A DNA stretch of 18,163 bases from Roseivirga sp. UBA7431. Its GTDB lineage: Bacteria > Bacteroidota > Bacteroidia > Cytophagales > Cyclobacteriaceae. This document shows positions 6,285 through 14,330 of this stretch, piece after piece. Below the pieces are notes generated by a model, which ran no database searches, was not told the origin of the DNA, and saw only the letters and a program-made list of their open reading frames with translations. Position numbers and translations under genes: made by a program. The stretch covers positions 1-18,163 of the forward strand of contig DLQN01000127.1 in the NCBI GenBank assembly GCA_002477595.1, in the 5' to 3' direction. Position 1 is the first letter of the stretch. Every line of letters begins with the position of its first letter.

Positions 6285-7712
6285 CTACCAAGCTTGAATT
6301 TCCGAGTCCATCCAAGTGGCGCGCTGTTGAATCCAGTTCTTTACATAATCAACTTCTTCTTCAAAGCTATTACCCACGAAGCTGTTAAACGGAAGGGCAA
6401 AACCGATTACCGGCCATTGCGTGAAATTTCGGTCAATTGCACCGTTGGCATCTAAATAGGTAATCCAATTATCGATTTTGCTATCGATAGTAGTTTGACT
6501 CAGTTGAGTACTTCTTAAGGCCGTCCATCTGGTTTTGACGGTTGCTCTGAATCTTGGATCGGCCAAGAGTTTCTCCCACCAAAAATGCACCAACCAAAGG
6601 TCATTTGGGTTTCTATCATTGAATTCATAAATCCATTCATTAGTGGCGCTTCGACCGTCATTACCAAAGGCAATATTGAAATCCCAAGCAGGTCCCATGG
6701 CCAATTTATTATTCTGATACTTGTGGAGGTAGGTACTCAATCTGTACGCATCTGGATTTGCGCTCAACTCATTCAAAATAAAAAAGTCTACAAAACTGTT
6801 GACGTCAATATAGTTCTCATAGTCTCTAGTTGCACCTGAAAAATCTTCCGCAACTAAAGCATCTTCAAAGTCACGGATATATTGTTGGATATAGTCTTTC
6901 TGGGCAGAATTGATAGCGTCTGCTCTTGGATATTCATACAGAAAGTAAGTCTCAGTTCCCCTCTTATTTCCGAAAGCGTCAAAAGCATGAACATTCTCAT
7001 TCGGACTATAGTCAGATCTAAAGCCGAGCTCTTCGGTATAGGTGGCAGCGCCTGGCGTATCCCCACTCGTTTTATCAATTTTCAGTAAGTAACCACCGGT
7101 CAATTCTACGCCAGAGGTCACAGTTTGATCCATTGGCTCGATATCAAGGCGATCTCCATCACGCTTGACTTTTTCCATGAAGACATAAACGCCCGCATAC
7201 TCCCCATTGATATTAAGCTCTATCAGTTGTGTTTTTGAGGCCCATCGACCAATGTCGTTGGACAGATCATGTAGCAAAACATTTCTCAGCAATGTCTTAT
7301 CACTATAAGGGCCATGTAATACCCAATCTTCCTCTTTGCCGAAATCCAATATTTCTAAAGAGACATCTTCACCATTTTGGTCCCAGAACTCAATTCCATA
7401 GGGTGCTTTGGGAAAACTTCGTGATGTCGAGCCACGGAGCTCTATTCCGATTGGGTTTGAAAAAACCAATTGCTGATTTACAAAGACCTGAAGGCTGCCA
7501 CTTACTTTAGGCTCATCGGGAATGGTATTTCCATTGGAGTTGATGACAAAGAATGGAATTTCGCTACCCTCTGGAATTTCAATGCTTGGATCGATTGGTG
7601 GAACACCGCTCCCGTTATCATCTTTACAGGAAGAGAGGACTATTGTCAACAGCAATAACAAGGCTAGTGTAATTCTGGTGGTCCTCATATTCTGTTCCAT
7701 TGTGCGTGACAT
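6285..7712 (-). CDS. CotH kinase family lipoprotein
   Basis: A 475-aa lipoprotein of the CotH family, whose founding member is an atypical protein kinase that phosphorylates a spore coat protein; the substrate here is unknown. A hydrophobic segment (14-27) ends in lipobox LSSC with Cys29, followed by KDDNGSG. Charged residues right after the Cys of this kind act as a surface-export signal in some Bacteroidota. Family landmarks: ELRGSTSRSFPKAPYGIEF (91-109, the RG..SR..PK motif), DWVLHGPYSDKTLLRN (129-144), GVYVFMEKVKR (174-184), NPDAYRLSTYLHKY (319-332) and GPAWDFNIAFGN (340-351) with the Asp likely to bind metal. Three Met codons (7712, 7700, 7688) could start it; numbering uses the longest, though 7688 gives the tidiest signal peptide. 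It converges on the DUF4956/DUF2490 pair. Spore formation is not implied. Confidence 0.88.
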   Translation of the reverse strand: MSRTMEQNMRTTRITLALLLLLTIVLSSCKDDNGSGVPPIDPSIEIPEGSEIPFFVINSNGNTIPDEPKVSGSLQVFVNQQLVFSNPIGIELRGSTSRSFPKAPYGIEFWDQNGEDVSLEILDFGKEEDWVLHGPYSDKTLLRNVLLHDLSNDIGRWASKTQLIELNINGEYAGVYVFMEKVKRDGDRLDIEPMDQTVTSGVELTGGYLLKIDKTSGDTPGAATYTEELGFRSDYSPNENVHAFDAFGNKRGTETYFLYEYPRADAINSAQKDYIQQYIRDFEDALVAEDFSGATRDYENYIDVNSFVDFFILNELSANPDAYRLSTYLHKYQNNKLAMGPAWDFNIAFGNDGRSATNEWIYEFNDRNPNDLWLVHFWWEKLLADPRFRATVKTRWTALRSTQLSQTTIDSKIDNWITYLDANGAIDRNFTQWPVIGFALPFNSFVGNSFEEEVDYVKNWIQQRATWMDSEIQAW

Positions 7713-7773
7713 TGATCTTTATAACGACTGAAAATTAGCAAAAGTTATACGGAACGTGTGCCTAATTTGCGTT

Positions 7774-7837
7774 AAAGATAAAGAAAGCCTTGAAATTGTA
7801 ACCATGAAATATCTCTTTTGATCTAAGGCTTATCTTT
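7774..7837. repeat. Imperfect inverted repeat upstream of tpiA
   Basis: AAAGATA...AGCCTT (7774-7791, with AAGAA as an internal bulge) is complementary to AAGGCTTATCTTT (7825-7837). The arms are 33 bases apart. It lies in the 162-bp divergent gap between the CotH-like gene and tpiA and ends just before the likely tpiA promoter. It could be a DNA-level operator or chance. It is not a terminator, as no T tract follows on either strand. Confidence 0.2.
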
Positions 7838-7840
7838 TGA

Positions 7841-7858
7841 ACTCAAGTATATTTGAGT
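7841..7858 (+). promoter_or_regulatory. Probable tpiA promoter -7 element inside an inverted repeat
   Basis: TATATTTG at 7848-7855 is an exact match to the Bacteroidota -7 consensus TAnnTTTG and lies 19 bases before the tpiA ATG, giving a short leader. It sits within ACTCAA-n6-TTGAGT (7841-7858), so a repressor bound to the repeat would cover the promoter. No TTTG sits at the expected 17-23 base spacing upstream; the nearest ones are 8 and 27 bases away. Confidence 0.4.
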
Positions 7859-7874
7859 CCCAACGCAAAATGAC

Positions 7875-8636
7875 ATGAGAAAAAGAATAATCGCAGGAAA
7901 CTGGAAAATGAATAAAACAATGGAAGATGGGCTAGCACTTGCTTCTAAAGTCACCAACATGGCAGTAGATGAAGTCTCTTCTGACGTGACGATGGTGATG
8001 TGCACTCCCGCCATTCATTTATCGCCAGTGGCTTCAATCACCAAGGATGTTACCAATGTTTCGGTTGGTGCTCAAAATATGAGTGAGCATGAGTCAGGCG
8101 CGTACACTGGCGATCTTGCTGCTGATATGATTGTCTCAACAGGGGCCTCATTCGTGATTATTGGTCATAGTGAGAGAAGAGAGTATCACTTTGAGACGAA
8201 CCAGCAATTGGCGGATCGTGTGAAATTGGCAGTTACAAAAGGTTTAACGCCTCTCTTTTGTTGTGGCGAGTCACTCGATACGCGTGAAGCAAATGACCAT
8301 GTGAATTATGTAAATACTCAGTTGAAAGAAAGTCTTTTTGACCTTTCGGCAGAAGACATGAAGAAGGTTGTGATCGCTTATGAACCAATTTGGGCGATTG
8401 GTACTGGTGTAACTGCTAGCTCTGACCAAGCACAAGAAATGCACTTAAGTATCAGAAATTCATTAGCGGGTCAGTTTGGCCAAGAAGTAGCTAACGAGAT
8501 TTCTATATTATATGGCGGCAGTATGAAGCCATCAAACGCTCAAGAACTATTGGCACAACCAGATGTTGATGGCGGTTTGATTGGCGGTGCTTCTTTGAAA
8601 GCGCGTGACTTCGTTGATATTGCTAAATCCTACTAA
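7875..8636 (+). CDS. tpiA: Triosephosphate isomerase
   Basis: A cytoplasmic glycolytic enzyme that interconverts dihydroxyacetone phosphate and glyceraldehyde 3-phosphate. Its 253 aa is the normal length. All catalytic landmarks are present: AGNWKMN with Asn9 and Lys11, GHSERR with the electrophile His98, YEPIWAIGTG with the base Glu170 followed by the phosphate-gripping loop 6, YGGS at 213-216 and GGLIGGAS at 233-240 for phosphate binding. A TAnnTTTG-type element lies 19 bases upstream. The last base of its stop is the first base of the prmA start (TAATG), so the two are co-transcribed and translationally coupled. Confidence 0.99.
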   Translation: MRKRIIAGNWKMNKTMEDGLALASKVTNMAVDEVSSDVTMVMCTPAIHLSPVASITKDVTNVSVGAQNMSEHESGAYTGDLAADMIVSTGASFVIIGHSERREYHFETNQQLADRVKLAVTKGLTPLFCCGESLDTREANDHVNYVNTQLKESLFDLSAEDMKKVVIAYEPIWAIGTGVTASSDQAQEMHLSIRNSLAGQFGQEVANEISILYGGSMKPSNAQELLAQPDVDGGLIGGASLKARDFVDIAKSY

Positions 8637-9466
8637 TGGATTTTATCCAAATAAATGTTCATTGTGACCCTCCATTTAGGGATATTCTGACAGCCGAAAT
8701 GGGCTACTTAGCGTATGATTCTTTTGTGGAAACCGAAGTGGGATTTGAAGCCTACATTTCGGAGGATAAGTTTAGCCACCCTGGTTTGCAGAGCCTATTC
8801 AACGACTACAGAAAGCAAACTAGGATTTGGTATGAACTCAAGAAGATTCCTAAAGTGAATTGGAATGAGGAGTGGGAGAAGAACTATGACCCTATTCTAG
8901 TTGATGATAAGATTTATGTTAGGGCAACTTTTCATGAGGCAAAACCAACGTATCCTTATGAGATTATCATTACCCCGAAGATGTCTTTTGGCACTGGCCA
9001 CCACGAGACGACTCATCAACTGCTAGCGCTTCAACTAGAGGTAGATCATCAGGGAAAAAAGGTCTTAGACGTTGGTTCAGGCACTGGGATTTTAGCGATT
9101 ATGGCAGCCAAGTTAGGAGCTAGTTCTGTTGCCGCTACGGATATAGACGATTGGTGTGTAGAGAATTCATTAGAAAACTTTGCACTCAATGCTGTAGAAC
9201 CAGCGTTTGTTGAGAAAGGGGTCATTAGGACTCTAGGACTAAAAGATCAATATGATGTCATCATTGCAAACATTAACACAAATGTGTTGCTTGACGAGAT
9301 CGCTGTGTATGCAACTTTATTAGTCGATCAAGGGTATTTGTTTTTAAGTGGGTTCTATGAAATGGACTTGTGTCAGATTTTAGAAATGACAACTAAACAC
9401 AACTTGAAAGAAGTCAAGCACACCACCCGTAAAAACTGGGTTGGTCTGGTACTTCAGAAAGTCTGA
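8636..9466 (+). CDS. prmA: Ribosomal protein L11 methyltransferase
   Basis: A SAM-dependent methyltransferase that methylates Lys side chains and the N-terminus of ribosomal protein L11. At 276 aa it is a little shorter than E. coli PrmA (293). The N-terminal alpha/beta substrate-binding domain covers about 1-70. The linker NWNEEWEKNYDPI (75-87) and FGTGHHETT (118-126) are diagnostic for PrmA. The SAM-binding fold starts at VLDVGSGTGILAI (143-155), with the acidic residue of motif II in ATDID (167-171) and the active-site motif ANINTNVL at 211-218. It overlaps the tpiA stop by one base and lies 65 bp before the large exported-protein gene. Confidence 0.96.
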   Translation: MDFIQINVHCDPPFRDILTAEMGYLAYDSFVETEVGFEAYISEDKFSHPGLQSLFNDYRKQTRIWYELKKIPKVNWNEEWEKNYDPILVDDKIYVRATFHEAKPTYPYEIIITPKMSFGTGHHETTHQLLALQLEVDHQGKKVLDVGSGTGILAIMAAKLGASSVAATDIDDWCVENSLENFALNAVEPAFVEKGVIRTLGLKDQYDVIIANINTNVLLDEIAVYATLLVDQGYLFLSGFYEMDLCQILEMTTKHNLKEVKHTTRKNWVGLVLQKV

Positions 9467-9531
9467 TAAGTTTCGACTAATCTGACGAAATCTTCGTTCA
9501 TTTAATAGGTCAATACAGACAACAATACTTT

Positions 9532-12500
9532 ATGATCACAGGTCAAAGAGTAATTATATCATTTCTTTCACTGATTCTGCTGGGTACAATTTTACGTTCC
9601 CAGGAGATGCCCCTTGACTCCATTCCAATCTCTACAGACGTTGAAGCCATTATCACAACTGATGATCCTTCCAGCTTTCCTCCACAGTATGCATTCTTTA
9701 TAGAAAATTATCAGGGCAATGGCTTCTCTACTCCTGTCAAGAGAGACTTATTGATCAGTTTATCAAAGCTGGATAGTTTGAATATTCGACTTCGCTATGA
9801 CCTGAGAGAGTTTTTAGAGATCCTTCAGCTGGCCAAGGAAAAGCGTGATTTCGATGCTGCTGCTATGAAGAATTTGACCTATGCCATGCGAAAAGCAACC
9901 GAGCAATATGATCGAATAGAGATTCAGAATTATATAAAAGCGCTCCATACGTTTATGGCTGAAAACGCCATTTATAAAGATCGATACCAGTCAATTTCAG
10001 TTCAAAATGGTACTTATGAAATACTATTTAATGAAGAAAATTACGGTCAAGAAGAGGTAATTGTGTATACCCCAGCAAAGTCCGTTTCTGTTGAAGAGCT
10101 AAAGGCACGGGCACGTGGCGAATATGTCGAGCCAGAAGCACCACCTACTGATAAAATGAATGATGCACTACCGGAGATGTATCCAGAAATGGGGGCGGTT
10201 ATTTATATAAAAAGGGGAGACCTGGTCTTTGCGAGTAGTCAAGATACTTTCCAAATCACCGGAATTGAGGGCTATTTTCTCTTAGATCAAAAGATGTTTA
10301 GAGGGCAAGATGGAATGGTAGATTGGTCAAATTTTGATTTGGCACCAAACGAAATGAAGGCTCGCCTCAGTAATTACGAATTTGGTATTAATCAACGCGA
10401 GTTTAAGTTCAAAAATGTACTCTTCAGTCAACCAGATAAGATTGATGAGCCTGTATCAGGGGAGCTTAGTTTGAATATTAGGCCTTCAAGAAACGAGCGA
10501 GGTACCTACCCAAGATTTACTTCCTATACTGCCGATACACCTGTTAAAGGACTAGGTTCTGCTAAACTTACGTTTACAGGCGGCATAACCTATGAGGGCA
10601 CTAATTTTTATTCTCGATCTGCTTATGAAGAGACTTCGACAGTAGAAGGTAGACTAGACGGTGAGATCGGGTTCAGGTCCAGAAGTAAGGATTTTGTCTT
10701 TAATGCAGAAGACTCGATTTTGACTTCTAAAGATGCCGAGTTAACGATCTATCATCAAGGCGACTCCATTTTTCATCCAGCCATTGGGTTTTCTTATGAC
10801 TACAAAGCGGATTTGATGGAAGTAGAAACGAGTGTGCCTGGTTATAAAACTACTCCTTTCAGGTCGTCATTTTACAATGTAGATATCTCAGGAGATATGC
10901 TGACATGGGATTTAAATGCCGACTCACTGGACATTGCAATTAATTCTGCGAGAGCTGATGTACCCTTGATGATAGAGTCAAAGGACTTCTACAGTAATGA
11001 GAAGTTTCAAGACATGGCCCAAATTTTCAGCTTCCATCCGCTGATTATGGCAGTAAATATGTCTAAGAATTATGGAGGGACTTTTTATACCAGCCAGATG
11101 GCAAGAGACAAAAACCTTGATGAGGGTTTGGTGAAGAAAACCATGGAATTACTCATGGCGCGCGGTATGGTCAAATATGATCGAACTAGTGGTTTGGTTG
11201 AGGTTCTGGAGAAAGGTTTTCACTATGAGGAATCTGGCAGCAAAAACCCTTACTATGACGATATTTTGATCCCATCGATCATTGGGAATGCACCCAACGC
11301 TACGCTGAACTTCAAAGATTCTGTCCTGACGGTTAGAGGGGTTCAACGCTTTTTGGTGAGTGATTCTTTGGACGTGGTGATTGCCCCTCGAGATGGTGAA
11401 ATCAAAATCCTAAAGAATAGAGATGTCGAATTTAATGGGTCCCTAGATGCAGGAAACTTCCAATTCAACGGCTCTGGTTTCAAACTCAAATATGATAGCT
11501 TCTATGTCGACATGGAAAAGATTGATTTTATTAAACTTCAGATTGAAGTATCAAGGGGAAAGCGCGAAGCCTTGAGCAATCAATTGGTAAGTACCTCAGG
11601 AAAGATTCAAATCAATAAATTTGATAATAAGAGCAGTTTAAAGTCACTTCCGGAGTATCCCATCTTTACTTCATTTGAAAGTGCCAATGTCTATTTCGTT
11701 GGAGACGATATATTGAAAGGGGCCTATGATAGTACTGTTTATTTTGATATTCCACCTTTTGAGATTGATAGTGTAGCAAATGAAGATCCTTCCAAATATG
11801 AGTTTAAAGGGGTATTCTCTACTGGAGACATCCTACCTGATTTCAAAGAAGGGCTGAGGCTTATGCAAGACAAGAGCTTCGGTTTTGCTCATGCTATTCC
11901 AGATAGTGGCTATAACCTATATGAGACTGGCGGACGCTTGTTTGGTGAGTTAAGGCTTGATAAAAAAGGAATTACATCACCTGGCCAAATAGAGTACCTC
12001 ACCGGAAGTTTTGATGTCGAGTTATCTACGCTTTTTCTAGATTCATTGGTGACTCCTAGGGGCATTAAAGCTACGTTGCAAGAAGGTTTTGTAGATACAG
12101 TGTCTTATCCTTCAATGCAAGCAGAGGCTTATAGCATGAGCTGGTTGGCCAGGCGGGATAGCATGGTAATGACTAACCTAGACCGGAATAAACCGTTTCA
12201 GCTTTTTGATAAAAGAGCTCAGTTAAAAGGAGAAATGACGTTGAGGAAGGGCGGTCTTTTTGGAGCTGGTGAAATGAATATTGAAGGGGCCAAATTGATG
12301 TCAGACTCTATCGCTTTTAAGAGCCAATCTTTTGAAGCCAGTCACTCAACTTTGACGCTTGCAGCACCAAATTCTAGAAAACCAATACTTAGCACTGACA
12401 ACGCGAGAATTGATTTTGATGTTGCGAATGACATAGCCGCAATAAGTCCTGAAATTGTAGGGTCAGCCTCTTTAGAGTTTCCTTTTGCACAATTTAAAAC

Positions 12501-14214
12501 CTCTATTCCATCAGCTATTTGGGATGTGAAAGCTAAGATGGTAACAATGAGTAAACCAGATGATATTCCTATTGAACAGTCGTTCTTTTACTCCACCAAT
12601 AAGCGTCTCGATTCATTGGCTTTTAATGGAACGGATGGCTTTTATGACATTGAAAAGAAAGAACTGAATGTGAAGGGCATTCCCTTTATCAAAGTAGCAG
12701 ACGCTAAGATTACACCAGAGGGTAGTGAATTAACTATCCTAGAAAACTCAAGAATTGAGAAGCTTCAAAATGCGGTTATCATTATTGATACCGCTAATTC
12801 ATATCATAGGCTTTACAATGCCGAAATTGAGATTCTTTCTAGAACAAGTTTTAGAGGTAGAGGTACCTACGAATTGATCAATGCCGTTCAGGATACTTTC
12901 TCTATCGAATTCGATCAGTTTCGATTTGTTAAAAGCGATGAGATTAATGGCCCACATACCATGTCGAGTGGCGTAGTAAATGCTGCCAGTAATATTCGAA
13001 TCTCCCCTGGCTTTATCTATCAAGGAGAAGTTACCATGTATGCGTATAAGAAGGCACTGGAATTGAAAGGATCTGTAAAACTTGAATTAGGAAAAATCAA
13101 AGAACGTAATATTTGGATTGAGTATGCCTCTAACGATGACATTCAAGAAGTGGTCATTCCGTTCGATCAAGCATTAACCAGCGATGGTTTTCCCTTGAAT
13201 GCTGGGATTCATTTCGACTTGAGACGGACCCCTTACATGTCATTTATTACAGAAAAGAGAGATCCTGCGGATGATGACTTCTTTGTTCCACGAGGAGGGA
13301 ACCTGTTCTATGACGCTGAAGAAGAAGCCTACAAAATCGAAAACGCTCAGAAATCTCAAAGCCCTGATGTTTATCTCGCAGGAAGTATGTTCTCTTACAA
13401 TGAGTTCACACAAAACGTAAGTTTTGAAGGGAAGTTGAATTTCCTTTCAGGAGAAAGAGCTAATAATATTCAAGCAGCCGGTAAAGGCTTCGGCAACCTT
13501 GATTCCGCAAATTATGAACTTGATGCCACCTTGGTGATGTCCTTTGGTCTCCCCGTTGAAGGGCTAGCCGCTATGGGTCAAAACCTGAAGGAAATGGGAG
13601 AACAGTTGGGTGTTCCTAGGGCTCATCAAGACAGATCCGATATGATCTATCGTGTGGCGGAATTTATTGGAAACGATGCTACTACTGCTTGGGATAGAAG
13701 TTATGAAACTGTACCAGTTCCACTGGCTGCCGCTACTGAAACCGGTGAATTGATTAAAGACTTGGTGATCTCAAAGGTTCACTTGAAATGGTCGAAGCAA
13801 AGCAAGGCCTTCTATAGCGTAGGAAAAATTGGAGTTTCGAATGTCTCTAACATCGACTTGAATATGGAGTTGGACGGATTTGTCGAAATCAGAAAAACTC
13901 CTGAAGGTGATATAATCACAGTGCTTCTAGAGATGACAGATGGCACTTGGTATCATTTTACTTATGATGGCTTTAGCTTTGGATCCTTTTCATCGAATGA
14001 AATGTATAATGCCACGGTAATGAACAGCAATAATGGTAAAACTAAAATCGGGGCCTTTAAAGTATTCATGACTACCATAGAGGAGATTACGCGATGGGGT
14101 GCCGACTTCAAGAAACTCTATTATGGTATTGACGAACCTTATCGACTGGTGATGGCTGGTGATTCCGACCAGTCACTCAAGAAAAAGACCACTATCGAAG
14201 GAGATGGTTTCTGA
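9532..14214 (+). CDS. Very large exported beta-rich protein, unknown function (1560 aa)
   Basis: Not recognised as a named family. A signal peptide ends near residue 23 (hydrophobic core SFLSLILLGTIL, then RSQE), so it is exported to the periplasm or outer membrane; there is no lipobox Cys. Residues about 45-155 look helical and charged. Most of 190-1330 is short alternating strands with many Asp-Ser turns, the look of LptA/OstA, AsmA or TamB-like beta structures, though I cannot assign any. Residues 388-670 and 929-1125 resemble each other, for example IESKDFYSNEKFQDM (481-495) with IEQSFFYSTNKRLDS (1014-1028), suggesting an internal duplication. The first copy alone has an insert (about 498-588) that reads like a winged helix. 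A helical stretch near 1345-1395 precedes a final beta part. It follows prmA by 65 bp and may share its transcript. One intact frame, no sign of decay. Confidence 0.9.
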   Translation: MITGQRVIISFLSLILLGTILRSQEMPLDSIPISTDVEAIITTDDPSSFPPQYAFFIENYQGNGFSTPVKRDLLISLSKLDSLNIRLRYDLREFLEILQLAKEKRDFDAAAMKNLTYAMRKATEQYDRIEIQNYIKALHTFMAENAIYKDRYQSISVQNGTYEILFNEENYGQEEVIVYTPAKSVSVEELKARARGEYVEPEAPPTDKMNDALPEMYPEMGAVIYIKRGDLVFASSQDTFQITGIEGYFLLDQKMFRGQDGMVDWSNFDLAPNEMKARLSNYEFGINQREFKFKNVLFSQPDKIDEPVSGELSLNIRPSRNERGTYPRFTSYTADTPVKGLGSAKLTFTGGITYEGTNFYSRSAYEETSTVEGRLDGEIGFRSRSKDFVFNAEDSILTSKDAELTIYHQGDSIFHPAIGFSYDYKADLMEVETSVPGYKTTPFRSSFYNVDISGDMLTWDLNADSLDIAINSARADVPLMIESKDFYSNEKFQDMAQIFSFHPLIMAVNMSKNYGGTFYTSQMARDKNLDEGLVKKTMELLMARGMVKYDRTSGLVEVLEKGFHYEESGSKNPYYDDILIPSIIGNAPNATLNFKDSVLTVRGVQRFLVSDSLDVVIAPRDGEIKILKNRDVEFNGSLDAGNFQFNGSGFKLKYDSFYVDMEKIDFIKLQIEVSRGKREALSNQLVSTSGKIQINKFDNKSSLKSLPEYPIFTSFESANVYFVGDDILKGAYDSTVYFDIPPFEIDSVANEDPSKYEFKGVFSTGDILPDFKEGLRLMQDKSFGFAHAIPDSGYNLYETGGRLFGELRLDKKGITSPGQIEYLTGSFDVELSTLFLDSLVTPRGIKATLQEGFVDTVSYPSMQAEAYSMSWLARRDSMVMTNLDRNKPFQLFDKRAQLKGEMTLRKGGLFGAGEMNIEGAKLMSDSIAFKSQSFEASHSTLTLAAPNSRKPILSTDNARIDFDVANDIAAISPEIVGSASLEFPFAQFKTSIPSAIWDVKAKMVTMSKPDDIPIEQSFFYSTNKRLDSLAFNGTDGFYDIEKKELNVKGIPFIKVADAKITPEGSELTILENSRIEKLQNAVIIIDTANSYHRLYNAEIEILSRTSFRGRGTYELINAVQDTFSIEFDQFRFVKSDEINGPHTMSSGVVNAASNIRISPGFIYQGEVTMYAYKKALELKGSVKLELGKIKERNIWIEYASNDDIQEVVIPFDQALTSDGFPLNAGIHFDLRRTPYMSFITEKRDPADDDFFVPRGGNLFYDAEEEAYKIENAQKSQSPDVYLAGSMFSYNEFTQNVSFEGKLNFLSGERANNIQAAGKGFGNLDSANYELDATLVMSFGLPVEGLAAMGQNLKEMGEQLGVPRAHQDRSDMIYRVAEFIGNDATTAWDRSYETVPVPLAAATETGELIKDLVISKVHLKWSKQSKAFYSVGKIGVSNVSNIDLNMELDGFVEIRKTPEGDIITVLLEMTDGTWYHFTYDGFSFGSFSSNEMYNATVMNSNNGKTKIGAFKVFMTTIEEITRWGADFKKLYYGIDEPYRLVMAGDSDQSLKKKTTIEGDGF

Positions 14215-14296
14215 TAAATAGTAGGACACCTTAATTCGCTGTACTAATCACTTCTTTCCGTAAATGAGATTCTCCCTGTTGAACTCTGCATTTTGA

Positions 14297-14316
14297 AGCA
14301 ATTAAATTAAATTGCT
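14297..14316. repeat. Inverted repeat upstream of the M20 peptidase gene
   Basis: AGCAATT and AATTGCT (7-bp arms, 14297-14303 and 14310-14316) flank AAATTA. It ends 14 bases before the ATG at 14331 and could be an operator or a 5'-leader hairpin. It is weakly paired and may be chance. Confidence 0.25.
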
Positions 14317-14330
14317 GGAAATAGAAATGC

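Noticed and set aside
7229..7510. Open frames of 60-95 codons opposite the CotH-like gene, and similar ones opposite or within other genes
   Set aside because: They lie wholly inside strongly supported genes in other frames, have no recognisable motifs and look like frame shadows.
9485..9497. Small hairpin ACGAA-ATC-TTCGT between prmA and the large exported-protein gene
   Set aside because: Only five base pairs and no clear T tract; too weak to call a terminator.
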